NCBI GenBank assembly: GCA_963785255.1
Contig: CAWAUR010000013.1
Span: 248,001-312,000 of the forward strand
Origin: Bog-159 sp963785255
GTDB lineage: Bacteria > Acidobacteriota > Terriglobia > Bryobacterales > Bryobacteraceae
DNA: 64,000 bases
Direction: 5' to 3'
Shown: one piece after another, positions 9,201-16,804 of the stretch
Layout of the letters: every line of letters starts with the position of its first letter
Position numbering within the stretch: the stretch's first letter is position 1
Position numbers and translations under genes: made by a program
The notes under the pieces: model-generated
What the model saw: only the letters and a program-made list of their open reading frames with translations
The model's database searches: none
What the model was told of the DNA's origin: nothing

Positions 9201-9743
9201 GCAGGTATCGAGGCGAAGACAAACTCCTGCGCCGAATCGGTATCTCCCGGCTCCGCTTTCTTTTATCCGTCCGCGGGATCGGCTAACTTCAGCGTAGTCG
9301 CCCCCAGCGGGTGCACGTGGACGCCTAAGGCCGGCGCCACGTGGATTAAGATTGGCAGCCATGGCGGGCCCGGCGCGGGACCTTTGGCGATCTCCGTCGC
9401 GGCCAACACCGGCGCCACGCGAACCGGATCGGTGACTATCGGGAAGGACAAGGTTACAGTCACTCAAGCCGCGAACGGATGTACCTACTCGCTTTCCACC
9501 TATGGCCTAAGCTTCCCGCAAGCCGGTGGACCCCAGCAGGTAGGTGTCACTGCGGGCAGCGGTTGCGAGTGGGTAGTCACAGGCTTGCCCCTTTGGCTGA
9601 CGGTGACCTCCGGCGCGAGCGGCACGGGAAATGGCACAGTGACATTGACCGCTGCGCCCAATCCTTTTCCGCAATCGAGAGGCGGACTGGGGACCATTGC
9701 CAATTCAACGGTGGGAGCAAATCAGAACGGCACGTCGCAATAA
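6273..9743 (+). CDS. Secreted SBBP beta-propeller protein with BACON domains
   Basis: From ATG 6273 the protein has 1,156 residues. It begins MIRPYALSICVFVTV, a signal peptide ending near AAPPGSA. Next comes an N-terminal domain typical of SBBP proteins (about 30-240), then repeated blades with the pattern YSTYLGG...D...AIAVDSSGNAYVTG (about 245-620 and again near 920-1000). A central stretch has SxDSGxxW sortilin/BNR-like repeats (about 620-900), and two BACON-type domains with SGCxW motifs lie near the C-terminus. Such proteins are extracellular and probably bind glycans or proteins. An upstream ATG (6261) overlaps the predicted -10. The last 25 residues drift from the BACON pattern, which may reflect small indels. 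Confidence 0.8.
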   Translation: MIRPYALSICVFVTVILQAAPPGSAPQLTQERLRNLPLAFERNTGRAHPAAEFVAQGGGYGVALSHGDAHISLRRTPNAAPAAIDLGLEGARQNLPGRGRQALPGKVNYFIGNDPSRWRTDIPTFGRVQYSGVYPGVDLAYYGRQGRLEYDFVVGPGADPSTIRIAFHGAQRTHIDSGGDLILETGSDSIRFRKPVSYQQIAGVRRPVRSSYRLSGSNHVEFALGPYDRRYPLTVDPSLVYSTYLGGSAFDYGTAIAVNSSGNAFVTGYTSSLDFPTDNPEQSFFPGSSAIFVAKLATNGGSLVYATYLGGSGYNYPYGIAVDSTGAAYLTGLTESSDFPLMKALDSSLNGGEDAFITKFSPAGNSLVYSTYLGGSGADYALGIAVDSSHNVYVAGSTQSTDFPTTAGAYQTTPGGACSFVASLNSAGSALNWSTYFGQSCSAQTTAIAVDSHQAVYVTGSAFPGLPVTAGAPQSSFGGGEHDAFVAKLASGGASLSYCTYLGGSLIDSGTSVAVDASGDAYVTGLTQSTDLPVTGLALQPTSGGGYDAFVAELNSAGTAWQYVTYLGGQRDDYGYGIVLDSAGDAYIAGYTISDNLPVASAVQPSLSGNQHVLLKSTNSGKSWTAADTGLSATPAVIAVDPASEAHWIAATAEGLYQSPDSGVQWQATSGFVGASMYGVAFSPSGGTVYASNFTEIYSSQDSGNTWTFAGVAPCAAANLAVSPSSPTTLFLGYSCGAQSIDGGQTWTILNDIPGAFFNTMVIDPVNSSLIYAGTSSGLYASTDGGSDWSPLNIANVQYPNVTSVAIDPAKDSRLYAVANGSVYGSTDTGAVWKLESTGLTAQVNAVALAPAKPTVLYAATTAGVFISTDSAKKWKAAGETTDSISLIAADPVSSTTAYAATSVNPDAFVAEIGPGGATLVYSTYLGGTGLDYALGVALNSSGNIFVTGSTQSPDFPSTSGALQTATGLSRSTAFVAGIEAKTNSCAESVSPGSAFFYPSAGSANFSVVAPSGCTWTPKAGATWIKIGSHGGPGAGPLAISVAANTGATRTGSVTIGKDKVTVTQAANGCTYSLSTYGLSFPQAGGPQQVGVTAGSGCEWVVTGLPLWLTVTSGASGTGNGTVTLTAAPNPFPQSRGGLGTIANSTVGANQNGTSQ

Positions 9744-9750
9744 GCGGGTG

Positions 9751-11217
9751 TTATTTCACTAATTCGGACGACTTATCCGCGAAGTTCAACACCCAGGCGG
9801 GAAAGATACCTAAAAACAGCGTTCCCAGCGCGGAAATCACCAGCGCCGCGCGCAACCCGGCAGGCAGCGGCTCGGCTTCCGAACTGGCCTGGGAAGGCTC
9901 GCGCATATACATCACTACTAACAGGCGCAGATAGTAATACGCCGCCACCGCGCTATTCAGAAGTCCCAGCACTGTGAGCCACACCAGGTGCGACGCCAGC
10001 GCGGCCTTGAAGATGTAAAACTTGCCGAAGAATCCGCCGGTGAGAGGCACGCCGATAAACGACAACAGAAAAATCGCAAATAGCGCGGCGGTGACCGGTT
10101 GTTTGACTGCCAGCCCCGAGAAATCGTCCACAGTCAGGAATCGTTCGCCTTTGCCGGAAAGATGCGACACCACCGCGAACGCGCCGATGTTCATTAAAGT
10201 ATACGCCGCCAGATAGAACATGGCGGCCGCGGTGCCTGCCTGGGAGCGCGCCGCCAGAGCTACCAGCACATATCCGGCGTGCGCCACCGAACTATAGGCG
10301 AGCAGCCGTTTGACGTTCGATTGCGTGAGTGCGGCGAAGTTGCCGATGGTCATCGACAGCAGCGCCGAAACCCATATCAGCGGATACCAGTCGCGCGCGA
10401 GGGGCTGAAAGGCGTTCATGAAGATACGCAGGAAGATGGCGAACGCCGCGGCTTTAGGACCGGTGGCCAGGAATGCGGAGACCGGCGCGGGCGCGCCCTG
10501 GTAGACATCCGGCGCCCAAACCTGGAAAGGCGCGCCGGAAACTTTGAAGCCCAGACCCACGAACATCAAGGCCATCGCCACGCCGATGAACACGGGGGCG
10601 GGCGCCATGTTACCGGCGGTAAGTGACGCGCGGATCGCGGCTAAGTAAGTCGTTCCGGTCATGCCATAAGCCACCGCTACGCCATAAAGAAAGAATGCGG
10701 TGGCGAACGATCCCAGCAGGAAGTATTTCAGGGCCGCTTCGTTGTTGCGCTTATCGTCGCGCAGATAGCCCGCCAGCACGTAACTCGAGATGGACGAGAT
10801 CTCCAGACCGATGAAGATCATAATCAACTCACTGGCGGAAACCATCACGCATTGTCCGGCGATAGAGAACAGCAAGAGCGCATGATATTCGCCGGTCTCG
10901 GCGCCCTCGCGTTCGAGATAGCGATAAGATGCCAATACGGTCAGAATACCTGCGCCGATCACCAGCACGCGGAAGAACGTGGCGAATCCATCCACCATCA
11001 GCATGCCGGAGAAGGCCGGACCGGGTGACGTGTAAGCCAGCACGGCGCCCGCCATGGCCGCCACGAGCGCTACCAGAGACAGATGCCCGTAAATCGCCCG
11101 CGACCGCTTGCGGAGGATCACATCCAGCACCATTAGCAGGGTGCCCGACACCACCAGGATGATCTCCGGCAGGAACCGCAGATATTCGGTGCCGGCGGGA
11201 ATCAGACTAATGGGCAC
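9751..11217 (-). CDS. nuoN: NADH-quinone oxidoreductase subunit N
   Basis: The 488-residue protein has about 14 predicted membrane helices and matches the antiporter-like NuoN subunit of complex I (for example GLEISSISSYVLAGYLRDD and SFIGVPLTGGFFGKFYIF). It forms one of the proton-translocating channels in the membrane arm. It is the last gene of the operon. Its start overlaps the 3' end of nuoM by 11 bases, and its end lies only 7 bases from the convergent propeller gene. Confidence 0.95.
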   Translation of the reverse strand: MPISLIPAGTEYLRFLPEIILVVSGTLLMVLDVILRKRSRAIYGHLSLVALVAAMAGAVLAYTSPGPAFSGMLMVDGFATFFRVLVIGAGILTVLASYRYLEREGAETGEYHALLLFSIAGQCVMVSASELIMIFIGLEISSISSYVLAGYLRDDKRNNEAALKYFLLGSFATAFFLYGVAVAYGMTGTTYLAAIRASLTAGNMAPAPVFIGVAMALMFVGLGFKVSGAPFQVWAPDVYQGAPAPVSAFLATGPKAAAFAIFLRIFMNAFQPLARDWYPLIWVSALLSMTIGNFAALTQSNVKRLLAYSSVAHAGYVLVALAARSQAGTAAAMFYLAAYTLMNIGAFAVVSHLSGKGERFLTVDDFSGLAVKQPVTAALFAIFLLSFIGVPLTGGFFGKFYIFKAALASHLVWLTVLGLLNSAVAAYYYLRLLVVMYMREPSQASSEAEPLPAGLRAALVISALGTLFLGIFPAWVLNFADKSSELVK

Positions 11218-12751
11218 GCGCCGCCACCTTTGCCTGGATGGCGCGCACGGCGGGCGCCTGCACGCGGACCGGCACGTTCACCAGCGTCTGATCCAGAATG
11301 CGCGCGTTGGTGTTGCGCACGGCGGCCAGGAACGATTGCGAATACACACCCATCCAGACCATCATGGCGATCAGCGGCAAGATGGCGGCCCACTCACGCG
11401 GCCTCAAATCGAACATGTGATGCCGTACCTCATCGGGAGTCGCGCCATAAAATACGCGTTGATAAAGCCACAGCATATAACATGCCGACAGGATCACGCC
11501 GATGGCGGCGAAGATGGTCCAGCGGAAGTTGGCCTGTGCGGAGCCTTGCAGCACCAGAAACTCGCCTACGAAGTTATTCAGCAGGGGCAGCCCGATGCTG
11601 GCCAGCATGGTGATCATGAAAACCGTGGAGAGCCATGGCGCGGGAGTAGCTACGCCGCCGTAATCCGCAATGGCGAGTGAATGCCGCCGCTCGTAGAGAT
11701 AGCCAACCAGGATGAACAGCGCGCCGGTGGAGATACCGTGGTTCAGCATTTGATAGACCGCGCCATCCATGCCGATCTGCGTAAAGGAGAAGATGCCGAG
11801 GACCACGAATCCTAAGTGACTTACCGATGAATAAGCCACCAGCTTCTTCATGTTAGGTTGCACCATGGCGACCAGCGCGCCATAGATGATGCCGATGATG
11901 GCCAGCACCACGATCCACGGAGCGCAGGCGCGCGCGGCGCCGGGAAACATAGGCAGACAGAATCGCGCCAGTCCGTAAGTGCCCATCTTCAGCATCACGG
12001 ACGCCAGCATCACCGAGCCCGCCGTGGGTGCTTCCACATGCGCATCCGGCAGCCAGGTGTGCAGTGGGAATATGGGCACCTTTACGGCGAAGGCCACGAA
12101 GAACGCCAGGAATAACCACATCTGTTCCAGCGGGCTGAAGTGCAGCGTGCCGGCCGCAAGCATCGACAGGATATCGGAATAGTTGAAGGTCTGCGCGCGG
12201 TTGTAAATGTAGATAATGCCAGTGAGCATCAGCACCGAGGCGGCGAAGGTGTAAAGGAAGAACTTGAGCGCCGCATAGATGCGCCGCTCGTGGCCCCAGA
12301 TACCGATCAGGAAATACATGGGGACCAGCGAGATTTCCCAAAACACATAAAACAGGAACAGGTCCCGCGCCGCGAAGACGCCCGCCAGCCCGAACTCGAG
12401 CAACAGCAGGAAGGCAAAGAATTCCTTGACGCGGCTCTGAATCGATTTCCATGAGATCAGCACGCAGATGGGAGTCAGGAAGGTGGATAAGATCACCAGC
12501 CAGAGACTCAGTCCGTCGAGCGAGACGTGATAGTGAATGTTAGGCGATGTTACCCAGACGATGTCGGTGACGAACTGTTCGCCGGGGCGGATGGTCTCAT
12601 ATCCGAATGCCAGCCCGAGGGACGCGGCAAAGGCGACAAGTGAGACTGCCAGCGCGATGGCGCGGATGGTGCCTTCGGCTGCGCGCGGCACCAGCAAAAG
12701 AACGAGGAAGCCTACGAGCGGGATAGCCAGCACGATGTCGAGCAGATTCAT
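11207..12751 (-). CDS. nuoM: NADH-quinone oxidoreductase subunit M
   Basis: This is a 514-residue antiporter-like membrane subunit, with motifs such as FYVFWEISLVPMYFLIGIWG and PLHTWLPDAHVEAPTAGSVMLA that are characteristic of NuoM. I start it at ATG 12751 (MNLLDIVLAIPL). The open frame extends upstream to 12874, but that extension reads through a palindromic repeat and has no NuoM-like sequence. It pumps protons as part of the distal membrane arm. It overlaps nuoN by 11 bases. Confidence 0.95.
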   Translation of the reverse strand: MNLLDIVLAIPLVGFLVLLLVPRAAEGTIRAIALAVSLVAFAASLGLAFGYETIRPGEQFVTDIVWVTSPNIHYHVSLDGLSLWLVILSTFLTPICVLISWKSIQSRVKEFFAFLLLLEFGLAGVFAARDLFLFYVFWEISLVPMYFLIGIWGHERRIYAALKFFLYTFAASVLMLTGIIYIYNRAQTFNYSDILSMLAAGTLHFSPLEQMWLFLAFFVAFAVKVPIFPLHTWLPDAHVEAPTAGSVMLASVMLKMGTYGLARFCLPMFPGAARACAPWIVVLAIIGIIYGALVAMVQPNMKKLVAYSSVSHLGFVVLGIFSFTQIGMDGAVYQMLNHGISTGALFILVGYLYERRHSLAIADYGGVATPAPWLSTVFMITMLASIGLPLLNNFVGEFLVLQGSAQANFRWTIFAAIGVILSACYMLWLYQRVFYGATPDEVRHHMFDLRPREWAAILPLIAMMVWMGVYSQSFLAAVRNTNARILDQTLVNVPVRVQAPAVRAIQAKVAARAH

Positions 12752-12766
12752 CGCCAGCCTCCGTTT

Positions 12767-12872
12767 GTGGGGCAGGCTCGTAGCCTGCGGCGCCCTCGCA
12801 GGGCGCCAAGCGGCGAAGAAAACCAAAAGAGGCGGGCCTGCGAGGCCGCCGCAGGCTGCGCGCCTGCCCCAC
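12767..12872. repeat. Long palindromic repeat (family A) between nuoL and nuoM
   Basis: It begins GTGGGGCAGGCTCGTAGCC and ends with CAGGCTGCGCGCCTGCCCCAC, with inner GGCGCCC and GGGCGCC arms, so the whole element can fold into a long hairpin. It occupies almost all of the 127-base gap and produces a false N-terminal extension of nuoM. Confidence 0.9.
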
Positions 12873-12878
12873 AATATT

Positions 12879-14717
12879 TCATCGCAGGTCTCCCATCACG
12901 CCCAGGACCAGCAGCAGCGCCACGCTTCCCATCAGAATCCACGCGGCGTAGCTGCGGATGTTACCGGATTGCAGCCGCTTCAGCACGCCGCCGATGGCCT
13001 GTGAGCGCCGGCCTACGCCGTTCACGGCCCCATCGATGATCGCCACATCCACGCCTTTCCACAGCACCGCGCGCGATCCCTCGATCACCGGATTCACCAC
13101 CGTCGCCGCATAAATTTCGTCCACGAAATATTTGTTGTAGATCAGTTTGTAGAGGCCGCTGAAAGTGGCCACAATGCGATCGGGCAAGCCCGGCTGGAAG
13201 ATGTAGAACCAGGCCGCCAGCGCGATCCCGCCGAGGCCAAACGCGACCGATACCACAACGGGACCGATATCACCCGGCTCTTTCGCCAGCGGGAACAATG
13301 GCGATAAAAACTCGGGAACGTTGAACAACTTCCCGCCCGCCAGAGACAGCGCCGCCAACACCGCCAGCGGACCGATCATCACAAACGGCGATTCATGTGG
13401 ATGCGCCTTGCCGCGATAGTCGCCGAAGAAGGCCAGGAAGATCGCGCGGAAAACATAGAACGCCGTCATGCCGGCAGTGATCACACCCACCCAATACATC
13501 CACGGCGCGTGCCGGTCGGCGGCGGCCAGAATGGCGTCCTTGCTATAGAAACCCGCGAAGGGCGGCACGCCGGCAATCGCCACGCTGGCACACAACATCG
13601 TCCAAAATGTCCATGGAATCTTCTTACGCAGCCCGCCCATATTGCGAACGTCCTGCTCGCCCGCCAGTGCGTGAATCACGCTGCCCGATCCCAGGAAGAG
13701 CAGCGCCTTGAAAAACGCGTGAGTCACTAAGTGGTAGATTCCCGCCGAAAATGCGCCCACGCCCGCGGCCAGGAACATATATCCAAGCTGCGACACGGTA
13801 GAGTAGGCGAACACCTTCTTGATGTCGTTCTGCGCCAGGCCGATGGTGGCTGCGAAGAAGGCCGTGGCCAGGCCGATGATGGCTACGGCTTCCATGGCGG
13901 CGGGTGCGTGCGTGTAAATGGCGGCCGAGCGAGCCACCATGTAGACGCCCGCCGTCACCATAGTGGCCGCGTGGATCAGTGCGGAGACAGGCGTGGGACC
14001 AGCCATGGCGTCCGGCAGCCAGACATACAACGGAATTTGCGCGGATTTGCCGCAAGCGCCGAGCAACAACAGAAAGGCGATGGCCGTTAGAGCGCCCTGC
14101 GGTTTGCCCGCCACGGAGGTGAACACCGCACCGAAATCCAGCGAGCCGAAATGCACCACGATCAAAAACATGGCCAGCGAGAAACCGAAATCGCCGATGC
14201 GGTTTACGATAAACGCCTTGTTGCCGGCATCGGTGGCAAACTTCTTATCGAAGTAGAAACCGATCAGTAAGTAGCTGCATAACCCCACGCCTTCCCAGCC
14301 CACGAACATTACTAAGTAGTTGGCGCCCAGCACCAGTATGAGCATGAAGAACATGAACAGGTTCATGTAGGCGAAGAAGCGGTAATAGCCCCCCTCATGG
14401 GCCATGTAGCCGATGGAATAGATATGGATCAGTGAACCAATGCCGGTCACTACCAGGAGCATCACGGCGGTCAGTCGATCGACGGTGAAGTCGAAGCCAA
14501 CATTCAGGCTGCCGCTCTGAATCCAGGTGAAGTATTGCTCGGTGTGTGCGGCGTTCAGATCGCCGAGGCCGGCCAGCGTCTTCAGCACCCATGCGAATGA
14601 CAGCAGCACCGATCCGATGGCGATCGAGTTGATGACGGCCTTGGAAAGACGCCGCCCGAAGATCCCGTTCAACAGGAAGCCGAGGAGAGGGAAGACGGGT
14701 ATGAGCCAGAGTTGCAT
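12879..14717 (-). CDS. nuoL: NADH-quinone oxidoreductase subunit L
   Basis: The 612-residue protein carries NuoL hallmarks: WEGVGLCSYLLIGFYFDKK, LPDAMAGPTPVSALIHAATMV, and a long C-terminal membrane region corresponding to the lateral-helix part. It is the largest antiporter-like subunit of complex I. The start MQLWLIPVFPLLGFLLNG fits the family. Both flanking gaps are filled with family A repeats rather than unique sequence. Confidence 0.95.
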   Translation of the reverse strand: MQLWLIPVFPLLGFLLNGIFGRRLSKAVINSIAIGSVLLSFAWVLKTLAGLGDLNAAHTEQYFTWIQSGSLNVGFDFTVDRLTAVMLLVVTGIGSLIHIYSIGYMAHEGGYYRFFAYMNLFMFFMLILVLGANYLVMFVGWEGVGLCSYLLIGFYFDKKFATDAGNKAFIVNRIGDFGFSLAMFLIVVHFGSLDFGAVFTSVAGKPQGALTAIAFLLLLGACGKSAQIPLYVWLPDAMAGPTPVSALIHAATMVTAGVYMVARSAAIYTHAPAAMEAVAIIGLATAFFAATIGLAQNDIKKVFAYSTVSQLGYMFLAAGVGAFSAGIYHLVTHAFFKALLFLGSGSVIHALAGEQDVRNMGGLRKKIPWTFWTMLCASVAIAGVPPFAGFYSKDAILAAADRHAPWMYWVGVITAGMTAFYVFRAIFLAFFGDYRGKAHPHESPFVMIGPLAVLAALSLAGGKLFNVPEFLSPLFPLAKEPGDIGPVVVSVAFGLGGIALAAWFYIFQPGLPDRIVATFSGLYKLIYNKYFVDEIYAATVVNPVIEGSRAVLWKGVDVAIIDGAVNGVGRRSQAIGGVLKRLQSGNIRSYAAWILMGSVALLLVLGVMGDLR

Positions 14718-14736
14718 TAACGGTCACACTCCGCGG

Positions 14737-14780
14737 CGGGGCGGGCTACGAGCCCGCCGCAGGCTGCGAGCCTGCCCCAC
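14737..14780. repeat. Family A repeat between nuoK and nuoL
   Basis: GCGGGGCGGGCTACGAGCCCGCC and GGCTGCGAGCCTGCCCCAC make a shorter member of the GTGGGGCAGGC family. It fills the gap between nuoK and nuoL. Confidence 0.8.
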
Positions 14781-14800
14781 AATTTGCCAATTAGTGCCAT

Positions 14801-15112
14801 TTAGTCTTTCATCGAACTTACTTCGTCAATGTTCAAGGTCCGCCGGTTCTTGAACACAGTCAGAATAATTGCCAGTCCCACGGCTGCTTCCGCCGCCGCC
14901 ACCACCATCACGAAGAAGCTGAAAATCTGCCCGTCGACCTTGTTCAACTGATAGGAAAACGCAATAAAGGTCAGGTTCACCGCGTTGAGCATCAGCTCGA
15001 TCGACATAAACACCGTAATGATGTTGCGGCGCTGCAGGAATCCGGCGACGCCCAAAGTAAACAGCACCGCGCCGAGGATCAAATACCAGGAAAGCGGCAC
15101 GCCGGTCGTCAT
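14801..15112 (-). CDS. nuoK: NADH-quinone oxidoreductase subunit K
   Basis: This 103-residue protein has three membrane helices and the NuoK signature FMSIELMLNAVNLTFIAFS with the conserved membrane Glu residues (also VVAAAEAAVGLAI). ATG 15112 overlaps the nuoJ stop as ATGA, which fixes the start. The longer open frame upstream lies in nuoJ. It belongs to the membrane arm of complex I. Confidence 0.95.
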   Translation of the reverse strand: MTTGVPLSWYLILGAVLFTLGVAGFLQRRNIITVFMSIELMLNAVNLTFIAFSYQLNKVDGQIFSFFVMVVAAAEAAVGLAIILTVFKNRRTLNIDEVSSMKD

Positions 15113-15612
15113 GAATCCATCTCCTTTTGCGCCAGCACCACGGCGCCCAGAATGGCGATCAGGATCAGCACCGAAATCACTTCGAAGGGCAGCAGATACG
15201 TGGTGAAAAGCGCGCGCCCGATATCCAGCGCGCCGCCGTGGCGGAACTCGCCGAAGTGCACCTCGCGCGCGCCGGGAATCATGTTCCGGCTGAAATAAGC
15301 CATCAATCCGAGGAATGCAAACAGCAGCGGTATGCCGAGCACTTGCGCCAGCAGCGCGCGCCCCTTGCGGATCTCCGCGCCGGCATTCAGCAGCATGATC
15401 ACGAACACGAATAACACCATGATGGCGCCGGCATAGACGATCATCTGCACGGCGGCCAGGAACTCCGCGCCCAGCAGCAGGAACAGCACGGCCAGCGAAC
15501 CCATCACGCCGATGAGCGAGACGGCGCTCGAAATGGGATGCGACTGCACCACGACGTTCACGCCGCAAACCACCGCAATCGCCGCGAAGATGAGAAAGAG
15601 GATAACGTCCAT
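15109..15612 (-). CDS. nuoJ: NADH-quinone oxidoreductase subunit J
   Basis: The 167-residue protein has five predicted membrane helices and the NuoJ motif FLAAVQMIVYAGAIMVLFVFVIMLL. It starts one base after the nuoH stop, so there is no room for nuoI, which in most operons lies between nuoH and nuoJ. It overlaps nuoK by four bases. Confidence 0.95.
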   Translation of the reverse strand: MDVILFLIFAAIAVVCGVNVVVQSHPISSAVSLIGVMGSLAVLFLLLGAEFLAAVQMIVYAGAIMVLFVFVIMLLNAGAEIRKGRALLAQVLGIPLLFAFLGLMAYFSRNMIPGAREVHFGEFRHGGALDIGRALFTTYLLPFEVISVLILIAILGAVVLAQKEMDS

Positions 15613-15613
15613 A

Positions 15614-16804
15614 TCAGGGAAATAGGGCCACCAGAAGCCCGGTGACCAGCAGGTTTAGGACGGCTACCGGGAACATGCGTTTCCACGCGAAGCCCATCAG
15701 TTGATCGTAACGGAAACGCGGCAGCGTGCCGCGCACCCAAATGAACAGGAACAGTAGCGCGCCGGTCTTGGCGGCGAACCAGAATAGCGGCAGCAACGCG
15801 CCGCGCAGCATGGGAATCAGGAAGACCGCGGCCACCAGGAAGAAGACCACAGCCACCACGGGCAATGTGTAGGCATCGCGCCGCCGCACCGGATTGAGCC
15901 CGTGATAGAGCGCGATGGCGCCGGCCAGCAGGAACACAATCGTGGGGACGAAATCCGATCCCGCCTTGGCCGGCCACAGCGGCAGCCATCCGCCCAGGAA
16001 TAACGTGGTAGTGATGGAGCAGACCGTGACCATGTTCGAGTATTCGGCCATGAAGAACGACGCGAACTTCATGCTGCTGTACTCGGTGTGAAATCCGGCG
16101 ACTAATTCGTTTTCCGCTTCCGGCAGATCGAACGGCACGCGATTGGTCTCCGCGAACGCCGCGATCAGGAAGATGATAAAGCTGAAGATCTGCGGCATGG
16201 GCATCTGGAAGATACTCCAGTGCGGAATGAAGCCCAGATAATAGCCGGACTGCCGCTCCACGATCTGCCGCAGGCTGAGGGTATTCGCCAGCAACAGCGG
16301 CGCCACCACCGCCATGCTCAAGGGCAGTTCGTAGCTGATCATCTGCGCGGAGCTACGCAGGCCGCCCAGCAGCGAGTACTTATTGTTCGAAGCCCAACCG
16401 GCCAGCGCGATGCCATACACGCTCACCGACGAAATGGCCAGCACGAACAGGATGCCGATATTCAGATCCGTCAACTGCATCCAGGTGGCGTCGCCGAAAA
16501 TGTGAATCTCGGCGCCGAACGGGATCACGGAAATCGAAATCAGCGCCATGGTGACGGCGAAGAACGGCGCCCCGAGATACAGGAACTTATTAACATAGGG
16601 TGGAATCAGATCTTCCTTGGTGATCAGCTTGATGACATCCGCCAGCGGCTGCAACAGGCCGTGCGGGCCGACGCGCGAAGGTCCCATGCGCACCTGGATA
16701 TGCGCGATGACCTTGCGTTCCACCCATTGCAGATAGGCCAGCGTGGTAAGCAGGACAAACGCCACCACCGCAGCCTTGATCAGGCTCAGCAGGAAGAAGT
16801 TCAT
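15614..16804 (-). CDS. nuoH: NADH-quinone oxidoreductase subunit H
   Basis: This 396-residue subunit forms the quinone entry site at the junction of the peripheral and membrane arms. The sequence includes RMGPSRVGPHGLLQPLADVIKL and ETNRVPFDLPEAENELVAGF, both diagnostic. It begins immediately after the nuoG stop and ends one base before nuoJ. The C-terminal region is slightly longer than in enterobacterial NuoH. Confidence 0.95.
   Translation of the reverse strand: MNFFLLSLIKAAVVAFVLLTTLAYLQWVERKVIAHIQVRMGPSRVGPHGLLQPLADVIKLITKEDLIPPYVNKFLYLGAPFFAVTMALISISVIPFGAEIHIFGDATWMQLTDLNIGILFVLAISSVSVYGIALAGWASNNKYSLLGGLRSSAQMISYELPLSMAVVAPLLLANTLSLRQIVERQSGYYLGFIPHWSIFQMPMPQIFSFIIFLIAAFAETNRVPFDLPEAENELVAGFHTEYSSMKFASFFMAEYSNMVTVCSITTTLFLGGWLPLWPAKAGSDFVPTIVFLLAGAIALYHGLNPVRRRDAYTLPVVAVVFFLVAAVFLIPMLRGALLPLFWFAAKTGALLFLFIWVRGTLPRFRYDQLMGFAWKRMFPVAVLNLLVTGLLVALFP

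Noticed and set aside
12752..12874. Longer N-terminus for nuoM
   Set aside because: The extension is translated repeat; the family start is at 12751.
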